Shown here: positions 24,537 to 32,839 of the stretch, one piece after another
Layout: each line of letters begins with the position of its first letter
Position numbering within the stretch: the first letter of the stretch is position 1
Assembly (NCBI GenBank): GCA_900762325.1
Contig: CAAFGG010000033.1
Span: 1-36,398 of the forward strand
Direction: 5' to 3'
Length of the DNA stretch: 36,398 nt
Source of the DNA: an uncultured Collinsella sp.
GTDB lineage: Bacteria; Actinomycetota; Coriobacteriia; Coriobacteriales; Coriobacteriaceae
Position numbers and translations under genes: made by a program
Notes under the pieces: model-generated
Databases searched by the model: none
Seen by the model: the letters and a program-made list of their open reading frames with translations, nothing else
Told to the model about the DNA's origin: nothing

Positions 24537-26717
24537 TTAGTTGTTCAGCATGCGGTCGAAGCTTCCCGAGTCGCCATCCCGATAGTCGGCGGTCATCAGA
24601 ATCTCCTGCGGAATGCGCCCGCCTTCACGTAGCACGTTGCGGAACTGCACGCGCGTAACCATGGGCAGATCCTTGATCGTCGCTGCCAGGTTCTGCGGCA
24701 CGCCCTGGTTGGCAGCCGCGGGCTCGCACTCGCCGCCGGCCTTCACGCGACGCTTATGCTCGGCGAGCATGGCGCGGTACATGCCGGCATGCAGGCGAAT
24801 CTCGACCACATTGGCATTGCGAGCCTGCTCGACGATGCGCGCGCCCTCGCGATCGATATCGCCCACGTAGTAGACGTAGTTAAAGCGATAGCCAATCTCA
24901 GCCAGATAATCATCCAGTGCGTGCGAGACGCTCGCCTTGCAGCCGCCGCCAAAAATCACGCCGCCCACCTTGGTACCAAAGAGCTTGGCATGTTTGCGTC
25001 CGCGCAGGAGCTTGACGATCTCGTCATAGGTATCCAGGTTCTCGACCATAATGAACGGCTTGTCGGCACCCAGCGTAAAGAAGCCCGTAAAGTGCACGGG
25101 GCGATTGGGGGCGACCTTGATCGCCTGCATGCTGATGCCCTTTTCGGTCATACGTCTGATCAGGCGCTCACCGTGCTTGCCGTCAAAAGCCTTCTCGTCG
25201 TTAAAGATCTGGTAGGCACGCTGGCGGCGCGAGGCAACCGGCGTATCGGCACCTCGGTTCTGCTCGATCCAAGCCTGGATGATTGCGATTTCCTCGGCAA
25301 TCTTGCGGTTGGACATCTCGTTGTGCTGAGTGCGCTGCGGAGCCTTTTTGCCGTCCTTGCCCTCGACCTTTACGATCTGTGTCTGCTGCTCCTTGATCTT
25401 AGAGAGCGCCGTAGGCGTAGGGACAACTTTGAGCAGCTGCCTGCCTAAAACGCGGGCAAGGGCAAACGCCGAGACCTCGCCGTGGACTGCCGACTTGGGC
25501 TGCTGGGCAGCAGTATCTGCTGCGGCAGACTCCGGCTTCTTCTGAGACTTGCGCTTAGAATCGCCTTGGGAATTGCGCTCGCGCTTCGGCATAGGCGCCT
25601 GCTTCTGCGGACGATCGGACTTGCTCTCCTTCGCTGGCTGGCGCTTAGGCTGCCCCGAAGAAACCTCGACCTTCGCATCCTCGTCCTGCGGCGTGGTCTT
25701 CTCGGCTGCAGTCTCGGCATGGGAACTGCGGCCCCCACGATGGCGACGGCGGCGAGGCTTGCTCGACGCGCCCTGCTCCGCCTGCTCATCAGTAGGCTGC
25801 TGGCCCTTGGCCTCGGCATCAACCTCAAGCTGCGGCTCAGCAGGCTTCTGTTCGCTAGCCGCCGGCTCAACGGCCTTCTCGGCCTTCTCGTCCTGAGTGG
25901 TCGAAGCCGGCTCGCTCTTCTCCTGATGCCTTACGGGATACGCGCGCCCCGCAAAACCACGTCCGGGACGGCATGAACCCGGAGCCTTCTTGACCGGTTC
26001 ATCGGACGCATCAGCAGCCTCGATGGAATCCTGGACCTCGCATGCAATACCTCGCTGCTCGGCCTTAAAGTGGGCACCGCGGCGACGCTTGGGCTCCTGG
26101 ATCTCAGCATGCTCTTGAGTGCGAGTCGGCTCCTGCATCCCGACGGACTTTTCCTCGACGGTCTCAGCATCCGTCTCACCCTTTTGAGCAACGGCGCGAC
26201 GGAAGCGCTCCTGCTGGGCGCGGCGCTGCGCATCGCGCTTGCCACCCCCGCCAAAACCGCCACGTCCTGCCTTGGCCGTAAAGGCACGCACGACGTTCTC
26301 ATCGAGCAACTCATCGGTATCGACATGCTCACGCGGAGCAACTTCTTCCACAGCAGGCACGTCAGCGGAATCCTCGACGACAAAATCTTCGACGGACTCG
26401 GCAGGCTGCTCCTGGACATCGCGGATCTCGGCATTGATGGTATAGAACGCCGGGCGCCCGTTAATGCCGCTACCCTCGATCTTGGTCACGATATTTGCCG
26501 CGATAAGCTCATCGCGCATCGCCTTGGTGTCACATTCCTTATCGACGGAGCGGAAAATCTGCGCCAGCGCACTCGACTTAATCTTGAGCGCCTTGCGGCA
26601 GAGCAGGTCGTAGGCAACCAGCTTGGCACGCTCGGCAGAAAGCGACGTCTGGCTGCTCAGACGTTCAGCCAGGGCATCGACATTATTTTGGTTATCGGAA
26701 TATACCGTCTCGGCCAC
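24537..26717 (-). CDS. Toprim (JetD/DUF2220-like) protein with winged-helix N-terminus and long disordered linker
   Basis: About 726 residues, not a recognised named gene. Residues about 5-95 look like a helical winged-helix domain (ALAERLSSQTSLSAERAK ... GRPAFYTI). Residues about 100-430 are low-complexity, rich in Glu, Lys, Gln and Ala, with basic nucleic-acid-binding-like patches (AGRGGFGGGGKRDAQRR; KPRRRRHRGGRSS). Residues about 430-726 are folded and contain FIMVENLDTYDEI, KVGGVIFGGG and YYVGDIDREGARIVEQAR; the VEN...GDID-EG pattern resembles the C-terminal Toprim/DUF2220 domain of the Wadjet nuclease subunit JetD. No other jet genes are nearby. The GTG at 26715-26717 is preferred because AAAGGGG precedes it; an ATG at 26741 lacks a site. 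Confidence 0.78.
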   Translation of the reverse strand: MAETVYSDNQNNVDALAERLSSQTSLSAERAKLVAYDLLCRKALKIKSSALAQIFRSVDKECDTKAMRDELIAANIVTKIEGSGINGRPAFYTINAEIRDVQEQPAESVEDFVVEDSADVPAVEEVAPREHVDTDELLDENVVRAFTAKAGRGGFGGGGKRDAQRRAQQERFRRAVAQKGETDAETVEEKSVGMQEPTRTQEHAEIQEPKRRRGAHFKAEQRGIACEVQDSIEAADASDEPVKKAPGSCRPGRGFAGRAYPVRHQEKSEPASTTQDEKAEKAVEPAASEQKPAEPQLEVDAEAKGQQPTDEQAEQGASSKPRRRRHRGGRSSHAETAAEKTTPQDEDAKVEVSSGQPKRQPAKESKSDRPQKQAPMPKRERNSQGDSKRKSQKKPESAAADTAAQQPKSAVHGEVSAFALARVLGRQLLKVVPTPTALSKIKEQQTQIVKVEGKDGKKAPQRTQHNEMSNRKIAEEIAIIQAWIEQNRGADTPVASRRQRAYQIFNDEKAFDGKHGERLIRRMTEKGISMQAIKVAPNRPVHFTGFFTLGADKPFIMVENLDTYDEIVKLLRGRKHAKLFGTKVGGVIFGGGCKASVSHALDDYLAEIGYRFNYVYYVGDIDREGARIVEQARNANVVEIRLHAGMYRAMLAEHKRRVKAGGECEPAAANQGVPQNLAATIKDLPMVTRVQFRNVLREGGRIPQEILMTADYRDGDSGSFDRMLNN

Positions 26718-26729
26718 GGGGCCCCTTTC

Positions 26730-26743
26730 ATATGTACACATAT
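26730..26743. promoter_or_regulatory. ATATGT-AC-ACATAT palindrome at the Toprim gene start
   Basis: A 6+2+6 perfect dyad overlapping the region just upstream of the ribosome site. It shares ATATGTAC with the inverted pair at 7470-7533. Confidence 0.35.
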
Positions 26744-26822
26744 ACGTCTATATGGTACAACGCGCGCCCTTATCCACGCAAAACATCTGCGAGAACACTC
26801 GAGCGTCACCCGCTTTTGCATG

Positions 26823-26862
26823 AAAAAAGGACCGAGCCCGCGAAGTCGCGGACCCGGTCTTT
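26823..26862 (-). terminator. Intrinsic terminator of cstA
   Basis: On the minus strand GACCGGGTCCGCG pairs with CGCGGGCTCGGTC and is followed by CTTTTTTC. About 40 bp past the cstA stop. Confidence 0.92.
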
Positions 26863-26901
26863 CCGAGTCATATAGATGTGACGTTCAACTCGTCAGGTCG
26901 A

Positions 26902-28791
26902 CTAAGCCTTGGCGGCCTCGGCGTCGGCAGGAGCCTCGGCAGCAGCAGCGCGGCCGCACTCGGCCTTGCCCATCTCGGACCACTCGGGCTCCTCGTCGGG
27001 CATGGAACCGGCCTCCTTGCCGAAGAGCTCCTTGAGGCAGTTGACGGCGACGATGAGGCCCAGGACCATCAGCAGGACGGCGAAGACAAGCTGCAGGCCC
27101 TTGGTGGCGGCGACGGAGACGGCGGCCGTGGTGGCGGTAGCCGGGATGGTGCCGAAGAAGCCGTAAGCCTGGACAGCGGCCATGCAGCCCATGGCGCTCT
27201 GGACCAGCGAGGTGAAGGTGCAGCAGAGCAGGAAGACGACGGGCGCGTAGAGCATCCAGCCCTTGCGGCCGGTGCACTTGCAGAACACGGCGAGGGTGAT
27301 CATGGTCATGCCGCCGAGCAGCTGGTTGGAAGCACCAAAGAGCGGCCAGATGTTGGCATAGCCACCAAAAGCGAGGGCGAGACCGGGAAGCAGGGTAACG
27401 ACCGTGGCGAACCAGGGGTTGCCGAGGACCTTCATGTAGCCGGCCTTGGACTCGATGGCCAGGGCGTCGTTGGTCTGGGCAAAGAACTCGGAGAACGAAG
27501 TGCGGGCGATGCGGGCGACGGCGTCGAGCGAGGTCAGGGCCAGAGCGGAGACGTTCATGGTCATAAAGACGGTAGCGAGCGTGCCGTCAACACCGAAGGC
27601 CTGCATACCGCGGGAGATGCCAGCGGCGAAGATCTGGAACGGGGTGGAAGCGACACCGGCGTTGAGGGCGCCGGTACCGGCGGTGTTCATATCGGAGAAC
27701 ATGATGCCGGCGACGATGATGGCAAGGATGCCGACGAAGGACTCGACGATCATGGCGCCGTAACCGACCTTGACGGCGTCCTGCTCCTTCTCGACCTGCT
27801 TAGAAGAGGTGCCGGAAGAAACGAGGCTGTGGAAACCGGAGAGAGCACCGCAAGCGACGGAGACGAACAGGACCGGGAACATCATGCCGGAGGCAGTGGA
27901 GAAGCCGGTGAAGACCGGAGCGGTGATAGTGGCCTGACCGTTGACGCCCAGGACGACGATGCCGAGGACAGCGCAGACGATCATGACGATCATCATGATG
28001 GAAGTGAGGTAGTCACGCGGGGTCTTGAGCATCTGGATGGGCATAGCGCCAGCGAAGACCAGGTAGACCATGACGACGGCGAACCACTGGAACTTATCCA
28101 GGTAGACCGGGAACTGCATACCGACGGCGAACATGAGAACCATGAGGACCACGCCGGTGACGAACTCGGCAGCACCGGTGAGGTTGAACTTCTTCTGGGC
28201 CCAACCAAAGGCGATAGCGACGAAGGTGAACAGGATGGAGATGGTACCAGCGCAGCCGGCGGCATAGGACTTGGTGAAGTCGATGGCACCGGTAGCAGCA
28301 CCAGAAGCGTCAACGGCCGGGGTGAACATGAACGTCTTGCAGACCATGTCGGTGAAGGCGGCGATGACGATGATGCAGAACAGCCAGCAGAACAGCAGGA
28401 ACAGGCGACGGCCGGTCTTGCCGATGTACTTCTCGATGAGCTGAGCGAGCGACTTGCCGTTGTTCTTCATCGAAGCGTACAGAGCACCAAAGTCGTGGAC
28501 GGCACCAAAGAAGATACCGCCGACGAGGACCCAGAGCACGACGGGCAGCCAGCCAAAGGCCATGGCGACGATCGTACCCGTGACAGGGCCAGCACCGCAG
28601 ATCGAGCTGAACTGGTGCGAGAACGCGGTGAAGGCGGAGACGGGCGAGAAGCTCTTGCCGTCCTTCATGCGCTTGGCCGGCGTGAGGGCCTCTTTGTCAA
28701 CGCCCCACTTGTTGGCCAGCCATCGGCCATAGCCCAGATAGCCGCAGGCGAGCACCGCCGCGGCCACAACCATGAGCAAAACTCCGTTCAT
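26902..28791 (-). CDS. cstA: CstA-family carbon starvation protein (pyruvate/peptide transporter)
   Basis: A 629-residue polytopic membrane protein. The N-terminus (MNGVLLMVVAAAVLACGYLG), the motifs PAKRMKDGKSFSP and FSHQFSSICGAGPVTGTIVA, and HDFGALYASMKNNGKSLA are characteristic of CstA/BtsT, which take up pyruvate or peptides when carbon is short. A hydrophilic acidic tail ends the protein (EEPEWSEMGK then an Ala-rich stretch). A good AGAGGAGGA site precedes the ATG. Its transcript probably starts near 29026 and carries a structured leader of about 235 nt ending in an intrinsic terminator, so expression is likely controlled after initiation. Confidence 0.94.
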   Translation of the reverse strand: MNGVLLMVVAAAVLACGYLGYGRWLANKWGVDKEALTPAKRMKDGKSFSPVSAFTAFSHQFSSICGAGPVTGTIVAMAFGWLPVVLWVLVGGIFFGAVHDFGALYASMKNNGKSLAQLIEKYIGKTGRRLFLLFCWLFCIIVIAAFTDMVCKTFMFTPAVDASGAATGAIDFTKSYAAGCAGTISILFTFVAIAFGWAQKKFNLTGAAEFVTGVVLMVLMFAVGMQFPVYLDKFQWFAVVMVYLVFAGAMPIQMLKTPRDYLTSIMMIVMIVCAVLGIVVLGVNGQATITAPVFTGFSTASGMMFPVLFVSVACGALSGFHSLVSSGTSSKQVEKEQDAVKVGYGAMIVESFVGILAIIVAGIMFSDMNTAGTGALNAGVASTPFQIFAAGISRGMQAFGVDGTLATVFMTMNVSALALTSLDAVARIARTSFSEFFAQTNDALAIESKAGYMKVLGNPWFATVVTLLPGLALAFGGYANIWPLFGASNQLLGGMTMITLAVFCKCTGRKGWMLYAPVVFLLCCTFTSLVQSAMGCMAAVQAYGFFGTIPATATTAAVSVAATKGLQLVFAVLLMVLGLIVAVNCLKELFGKEAGSMPDEEPEWSEMGKAECGRAAAAEAPADAEAAKA

Positions 28792-28831
28792 TACATTTCC
28801 TCCTCTAAAAAGAACTTCCTAGACATAAAAA

Positions 28832-29061
28832 ATGAGGGCCGTCGGTTGCGCTCGACGGCCCTCATCTTTATCAGCCGCCCGTTATCGTACGGGCTAGCTG
28901 TATGTGCTAACCCGCATCAGATAATTACTACGCTGATAATGTTTAGCTGATGCGTGAACATGTCTAAGAAATCCTCTTCAATCATGATGCGAACGATCCG
29001 TGCGTGTTCACATCCCCCAGTGGTTGAAAAGGAGTATGAAACTTTAGTTACCTAAAGTCAA
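28832..29061 (-). promoter_or_regulatory. cstA promoter and structured leader with intrinsic terminator (candidate riboswitch/attenuator)
   Basis: On the minus strand TTGACT (29061-29056), 17 bp, CATACT (29038-29033) form a plausible promoter. Downstream stems: GATGTGAACA with TGTTCA-CG-CATC (29014-29005 with 28960-28949); CGCATCAG with CTGATGCG (28954-28947 with 28920-28913), which competes for the same CGCATC; GGGTTAGC with GCTAGCCC; CCCGT with ACGGG, overlapping the last. The leader ends in ATGAGGGCCGTCG / CGACGGCCCTCAT followed by TTTTTTATG (28865-28826), about 40 nt before cstA. Mutually exclusive stems ahead of a terminator are the usual logic of an attenuator. It matched no riboswitch class I know. 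Confidence 0.6.
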
Positions 29062-29178
29062 CGCAAATTTGTAATGAATTTTCAACTTTTTTGGATTTCT
29101 CGGTATAAAACGCCACTGATCTCGGACTTTACCGAACGACAGTTTTTGCTTGAGAGATGCCCCTGAGAGCCGCGGGAG

Positions 29179-29303
29179 CCGGGCGGAGGGGCCGGATATA
29201 AGGTTTATCGCGAGTTCCGCACGCAAAGAAGGCCACTTAATGTGGCCTTAGTCTTGCGCAGGACTGTAAAGCAGGAAACCTTATATCCGGCCCCTCCGTC
29301 CGG
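29179..29303. repeat. Palindromic element, copy 3: conserved core in locus-specific inverted arms
   Basis: Arms 29179-29206 and 29276-29303 are 28-nt reverse complements with one mismatch and can be extended outwards with gaps. The 69-nt core (29207-29275) is nearly identical to copy 1. The arms share only the GGTTT/AAACC next to the core with copy 2. It lies just 3' of the tsaB-rimI-tsaD gene on the minus strand. Confidence 0.92.
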
Positions 29304-29320
29304 GGACCGCGCCGTACCAG

Positions 29321-31702
29321 CTACAGCGTCATGTTTGGATCGGCGTCGACATCGAACGGCGAGATTTCGCCTCGGTCGAATTTACGGCGAGCGACCTCCG
29401 CGATCATGGCGGCGTTATCGGTACAGGCAGACAAGGGCGGCACCGTTACGCGAATCCCCTGACGCCCAAGCTTCTTGATCATCATCTCGCGCAGATGCGG
29501 GTTGGCCGAGACGCCGCCACCGATGCAGTATTCCTTGCATCCGGTAGCGTGCAGTGCGTTTTTGGCCTTCTTGTACTGCACGTCAAAGACAGCTGCCTCA
29601 AACGAAGCTGCCAGATCGGGCAGGTGAATCGTGCGCCCGGCCTTGGTCTCCTGTTCAATGTAGAGCGTCACAGCGGTTTTAAGGCCCGAAAGCGAGAAGC
29701 GATAGTCTCCCCTGCTGTTAAGCGCACGGGGGAAATCGATCGCCTTGGGGTTGCCCGTCTCGGCCAGCTTGGAAATGATGGGGCCACCGGGATAGCCCAG
29801 ACCCAACGCCTTGGCTACCTTGTCGAAGGCCTCGCCCACAGCGTCGTCGAGCGTCTCACCGAGCACCTCGTAGTCGCCCCACGCCTTCACGTGCACGAGC
29901 ATGGTGTGCCCACCCGAGACAAGCGTGAAGATAAACGGCGGTTTGAGGTCGGGTTGCGCCAGCAGGTTGGCAAACAGATGCCCCTCCAGATGGTTGACGC
30001 ATACGAGCGGCTTACCGGCAGCGTAGGCAAAGCCTTTGGCAAAGGCAACGCCCACCACGAGGGCGCCCACCAGGCCCGGACCCTGTGTCACGCCCACGGC
30101 GGCAAGCTCGCTGGGAGCAATGGCTCCACCCTCAAGACCAAGCGATGCTGCGGCATCCTCGAGCGCCGCATCCACGACACTCACAATCACCTCAACGTGT
30201 TTGCGCGAGGCGATCTCGGGCACCACGCCGCCAAAGCGGGCATGAAAATCAATCTGTGTCGACACCTGGTTGGCCAGCATATTGCCATCCGCATCGATAA
30301 TCGCCACGGCCGTCTCGTCGCAGGAACTCTCGATAGCGAGCACCAGGCGGCGGCGCTCAATTTCGGCGCGCTCCCCCTCGGAGCGCCCAGGCGCAGGCAG
30401 CGGCCATACGCGTTGCTCGGCTGCCGTCGGCTCGGGCGAGGCGTTATCGACCGGAAGTACGAGGGGAAGTGGGGCCGTCATGACGATGGCGTCTTTGCCG
30501 ACACCGTAGTAGCCACGACGACGACCCACCTCGGTAAAGCCCAGAGCGGCATAGAGCGCAATCGCGCCCTCGTTGCCGTCCTCGACCTCGAGCGAAGCCG
30601 TGGTGCAGCCGAGCATCTGGGCATCATAGCTCACATGCGACAGCAGCTTGCGGGCAATGCCCTCACGGCGATGTGCCGAGTCGACGGCGACATCCAGAAT
30701 CTGCACATCACCGTCCACGACCATACCGCCGGCAAGGCCCAGCAGCTTGCCGTCGTCGTGTGCCACCCACCAACTGCGCGGCGCAGCGACGTCCTCGCCC
30801 AGTTCGGACAGGAACATGCCCGGCGTCCACGCCTCGTGTCCGGCACCTTCAAAGCAGGCAGCCTCTAGCGCGCTCGCGCCCTCGGCATCCGCCGCGCCCA
30901 TGGGACGGAACTGCAGATGACGACCGGCGAGCTCATCGGCAACGCCCGTAATTTCGCTCTGCGCACTCTCGGCAAGACCAAGACGCTTGCGCTCGTTTTC
31001 CTCGGCATCCGAAAGGCGCGTGTAAATCGGCAGGACGCGAGCCGGATCGCCGTCACCCGCAGCGTGCACGAGCAGCAGGCCCTCGCCCGAAGGCCACCAC
31101 AGGTCGCGCTCCACGCAGCGGGCGGTCTCGTCCTCACCCAGCAGCTTGCCATAGCGCACGAGACCGTCACCGGTCAGCTGAACCTGGTCCCAGTCCGCTG
31201 CTCGGCGCCACTCATCGAGCGCCACGGCGGCCTTGACCACGTGTTCGCGCTCAAATTGACGCTCGGGACCCTCATCGCCCAGCATATATAGTGCCGGATA
31301 TACCTCACCGCGCATGGCATCGGCCAAGATACCAAGCTTGCCGCGCACGCCAGCCTTCCACGCCGTCCAAGCGCAAGCGTCGAGCGTCGACACGCCCAGC
31401 AGTGGAACATTGGCACCGCGCGCGAGGCCCTTGGCAGTGGAGATGCCGATGCGCACACCCGTAAACGACCCCGGGCCGCGGCCGACCACGTAGTAACCAA
31501 CATCGCTGCGATCCAGACCGGCTTGAGCCAGCACGCCATCAACGGTATTCACGAGCTCAACGTTGGCGTGACGGCGACACATGTGGTCGCCACTCACGAG
31601 CTTCGTCTCGCCCGTCTGCCCATCAATCCAGCTTGCCGCGCAGGCAAGCATGTCGGTCGAGGTATCGAGCGCCACCACCAGCGCGTTGTCGTTATGCAAG
31701 CT
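29321..31702 (-). CDS. tsaD: TsaB-RimI-TsaD fusion: tRNA t6A37 threonylcarbamoyltransferase with acetyltransferase
   Basis: A 793-residue fusion of three normally separate proteins. Residues about 5-240 are TsaB (VVALDTSTDMLACA; GRGPGSFTGVRIG), residues about 262-420 a GNAT acetyltransferase of the RimI type (ILDVAVDSAHRREGIARKLL; SLEVEDGNEGAIALYAALGF) and residues about 455-793 TsaD (LAIESSCDETAVAI; the metal-binding NHLEGH near 572; LVSGGHTMLV; SGLKTAV; GGGVSANP). TsaB and TsaD with TsaE make t6A in ANN-decoding tRNAs; RimI acetylates S18 or other N-termini. The ATG at 31702 is preferred (MSLHNDNALV) and overlaps tsaE by 11 bp. All three modules keep their key motifs, so the fusion looks functional. 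Confidence 0.95.
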   Translation of the reverse strand, partial: SLHNDNALVVALDTSTDMLACAASWIDGQTGETKLVSGDHMCRRHANVELVNTVDGVLAQAGLDRSDVGYYVVGRGPGSFTGVRIGISTAKGLARGANVPLLGVSTLDACAWTAWKAGVRGKLGILADAMRGEVYPALYMLGDEGPERQFEREHVVKAAVALDEWRRAADWDQVQLTGDGLVRYGKLLGEDETARCVERDLWWPSGEGLLLVHAAGDGDPARVLPIYTRLSDAEENERKRLGLAESAQSEITGVADELAGRHLQFRPMGAADAEGASALEAACFEGAGHEAWTPGMFLSELGEDVAAPRSWWVAHDDGKLLGLAGGMVVDGDVQILDVAVDSAHRREGIARKLLSHVSYDAQMLGCTTASLEVEDGNEGAIALYAALGFTEVGRRRGYYGVGKDAIVMTAPLPLVLPVDNASPEPTAAEQRVWPLPAPGRSEGERAEIERRRLVLAIESSCDETAVAIIDADGNMLANQVSTQIDFHARFGGVVPEIASRKHVEVIVSVVDAALEDAAASLGLEGGAIAPSELAAVGVTQGPGLVGALVVGVAFAKGFAYAAGKPLVCVNHLEGHLFANLLAQPDLKPPFIFTLVSGGHTMLVHVKAWGDYEVLGETLDDAVGEAFDKVAKALGLGYPGGPIISKLAETGNPKAIDFPRALNSRGDYRFSLSGLKTAVTLYIEQETKAGRTIHLPDLAASFEAAVFDVQYKKAKNALHATGCKEYCIGGGVSANPHLREMMIKKLGRQGIRVTVPPLSACTDNAAMIAEVARRKFDRGEISPFDVDADPNMTL

Positions 31703-32198
31703 CATCTTGTACAGCCTTATCAATCAAATGGGAAAGCTCCATTGCGCGGTCACCGTGTGCCTCGAGCGTTATCGTTCGCACATCGCTGTCGCCCTCATCA
31801 CGCTTGAGCGTCACCGAAAGATACTCATCCGTCAGCTCGTCCTGGAATTGTTCGCCCCATTCCAGCAAGCAAGCACCCTCATAGCCCAGCACATCGAAAA
31901 TGCCCGTATCCTCGAGCTCGTAGGCATGCTCCAGGCGGTATAGATCAAAGTGAAACAGCGGAATACGACCTTGATCGTGAACGGCCATGAGCGCAAACGT
32001 AGGGCTCGTAACCATATGCTCATCGCCCAGCCCGCGCGAGACGCCCTTGGTAAAGTGAGTTTTGCCCACTCCCAGGCCACCGGTCAGGATGAGCACATCG
32101 CCGTCCTCAAGGCACGGTGCAATTAGCTCGCCAAAGTACTCCGTATCGGCAGCGCAAGTCGTTTTGTAAGTACCTACCCCCAGGCGCTCCAGGGACAT
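31692..32198 (-). CDS. tsaE: tRNA threonylcarbamoyladenosine biosynthesis ATPase TsaE
   Basis: A 168-residue P-loop ATPase that resets the TsaB-TsaD complex during t6A synthesis. The Walker A motif GGLGVGKT is at residues 40-47, followed by FTKGVSRGLG, SPTFALM, FHFDLYRL and LLEWGEQF, all typical for the family. AAGGAG lies five bases before the ATG. It starts 12 bp after the uracil-DNA glycosylase gene and overlaps the tsaB-rimI-tsaD gene, so all t6A functions except TsaC are encoded as one coupled unit. Confidence 0.96.
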   Translation of the reverse strand: MSLERLGVGTYKTTCAADTEYFGELIAPCLEDGDVLILTGGLGVGKTHFTKGVSRGLGDEHMVTSPTFALMAVHDQGRIPLFHFDLYRLEHAYELEDTGIFDVLGYEGACLLEWGEQFQDELTDEYLSVTLKRDEGDSDVRTITLEAHGDRAMELSHLIDKAVQDELA

Positions 32199-32210
32199 AT
32201 ATGCTCCTTA

Positions 32211-32831
32211 TTATTCCGAGGCGTCCTCTGGTGCGGGATGTCGCTCCAGATAGTCGCCCAGCATCTTAAAGTCTTCCTCCAGCAGCTCCTGCCACGCCGG
32301 ATTGCGCAGCGCTGCTGCCGGATGGAACGTGGGCATTACTACAAAATGCCCCATCTGGTGGAACCTGCCGCGCAGCTTAGTAATGCCAATCTCGGTCTTA
32401 AGCACAAAGTGCGTCGCGGGGTTGCCGAGCGTCACGATAATATCGGGCCAGATGCTTCGAATCTGCTCACGCAAAAACGGCGAGCAAGCCAGCACTTCCT
32501 CGGGACGCGGATTGCGGTTTCCCGGCGGGCGGCACTTAAGCACGTTGGCAATGTAGACGTCTTCGCGTTTGAGGCCCGCCAGCGACAAAATGCCGTTGAG
32601 ATCCTCGCCTGCCGCCCCCACAAAGGGCTCGCCCTGCAAATCCTCATTGCGGCCCGGCGCCTCACCAATAAACATCACGCGAGCGCGGGGGTTTCCCACG
32701 CCAAACACGATATTGTGACGCGACTGGTAGAGCTGGCAGAGGTGACAATCGCCCAGAACGGCCTCAATTTCCTCGAGTGCGACCTCACGTGGTGCCTGAT
32801 GGGTATGGCCGGGGATGTGCATGACGCCCAT
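32211..32831 (-). CDS. Family 4 uracil-DNA glycosylase, iron-sulfur type
   Basis: A 206-residue base-excision repair enzyme that removes uracil from DNA. The four iron-sulfur cysteines are at residues 29, 32, 100 and 116 (CHLC; VLKCRPP; LACSPF). The active-site motifs are GEAPGRNEDLQGEPFVG (55-72) and the C-terminal HPAA. AGGAG precedes the ATG by five bases. It is in the middle of the acpS-to-tsaD operon. The length is usual for the family. Confidence 0.95.
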   Translation of the reverse strand: MGVMHIPGHTHQAPREVALEEIEAVLGDCHLCQLYQSRHNIVFGVGNPRARVMFIGEAPGRNEDLQGEPFVGAAGEDLNGILSLAGLKREDVYIANVLKCRPPGNRNPRPEEVLACSPFLREQIRSIWPDIIVTLGNPATHFVLKTEIGITKLRGRFHQMGHFVVMPTFHPAAALRNPAWQELLEEDFKMLGDYLERHPAPEDASE

Positions 32832-32839
32832 AGCGGCTC

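Noticed and set aside
24537..26717. A Wadjet (JetABCD) anti-plasmid system
   Set aside because: Only a JetD-like C-terminal pattern is seen; no SMC-like or kleisin-like genes lie in the window.
26878..28950. Long plus-strand open frame of about 690 codons opposite cstA
   Set aside because: Low-complexity Gly/Asp/Glu/His translation typical of the antisense of a GC-rich membrane gene; cstA has full family motifs on the other strand.
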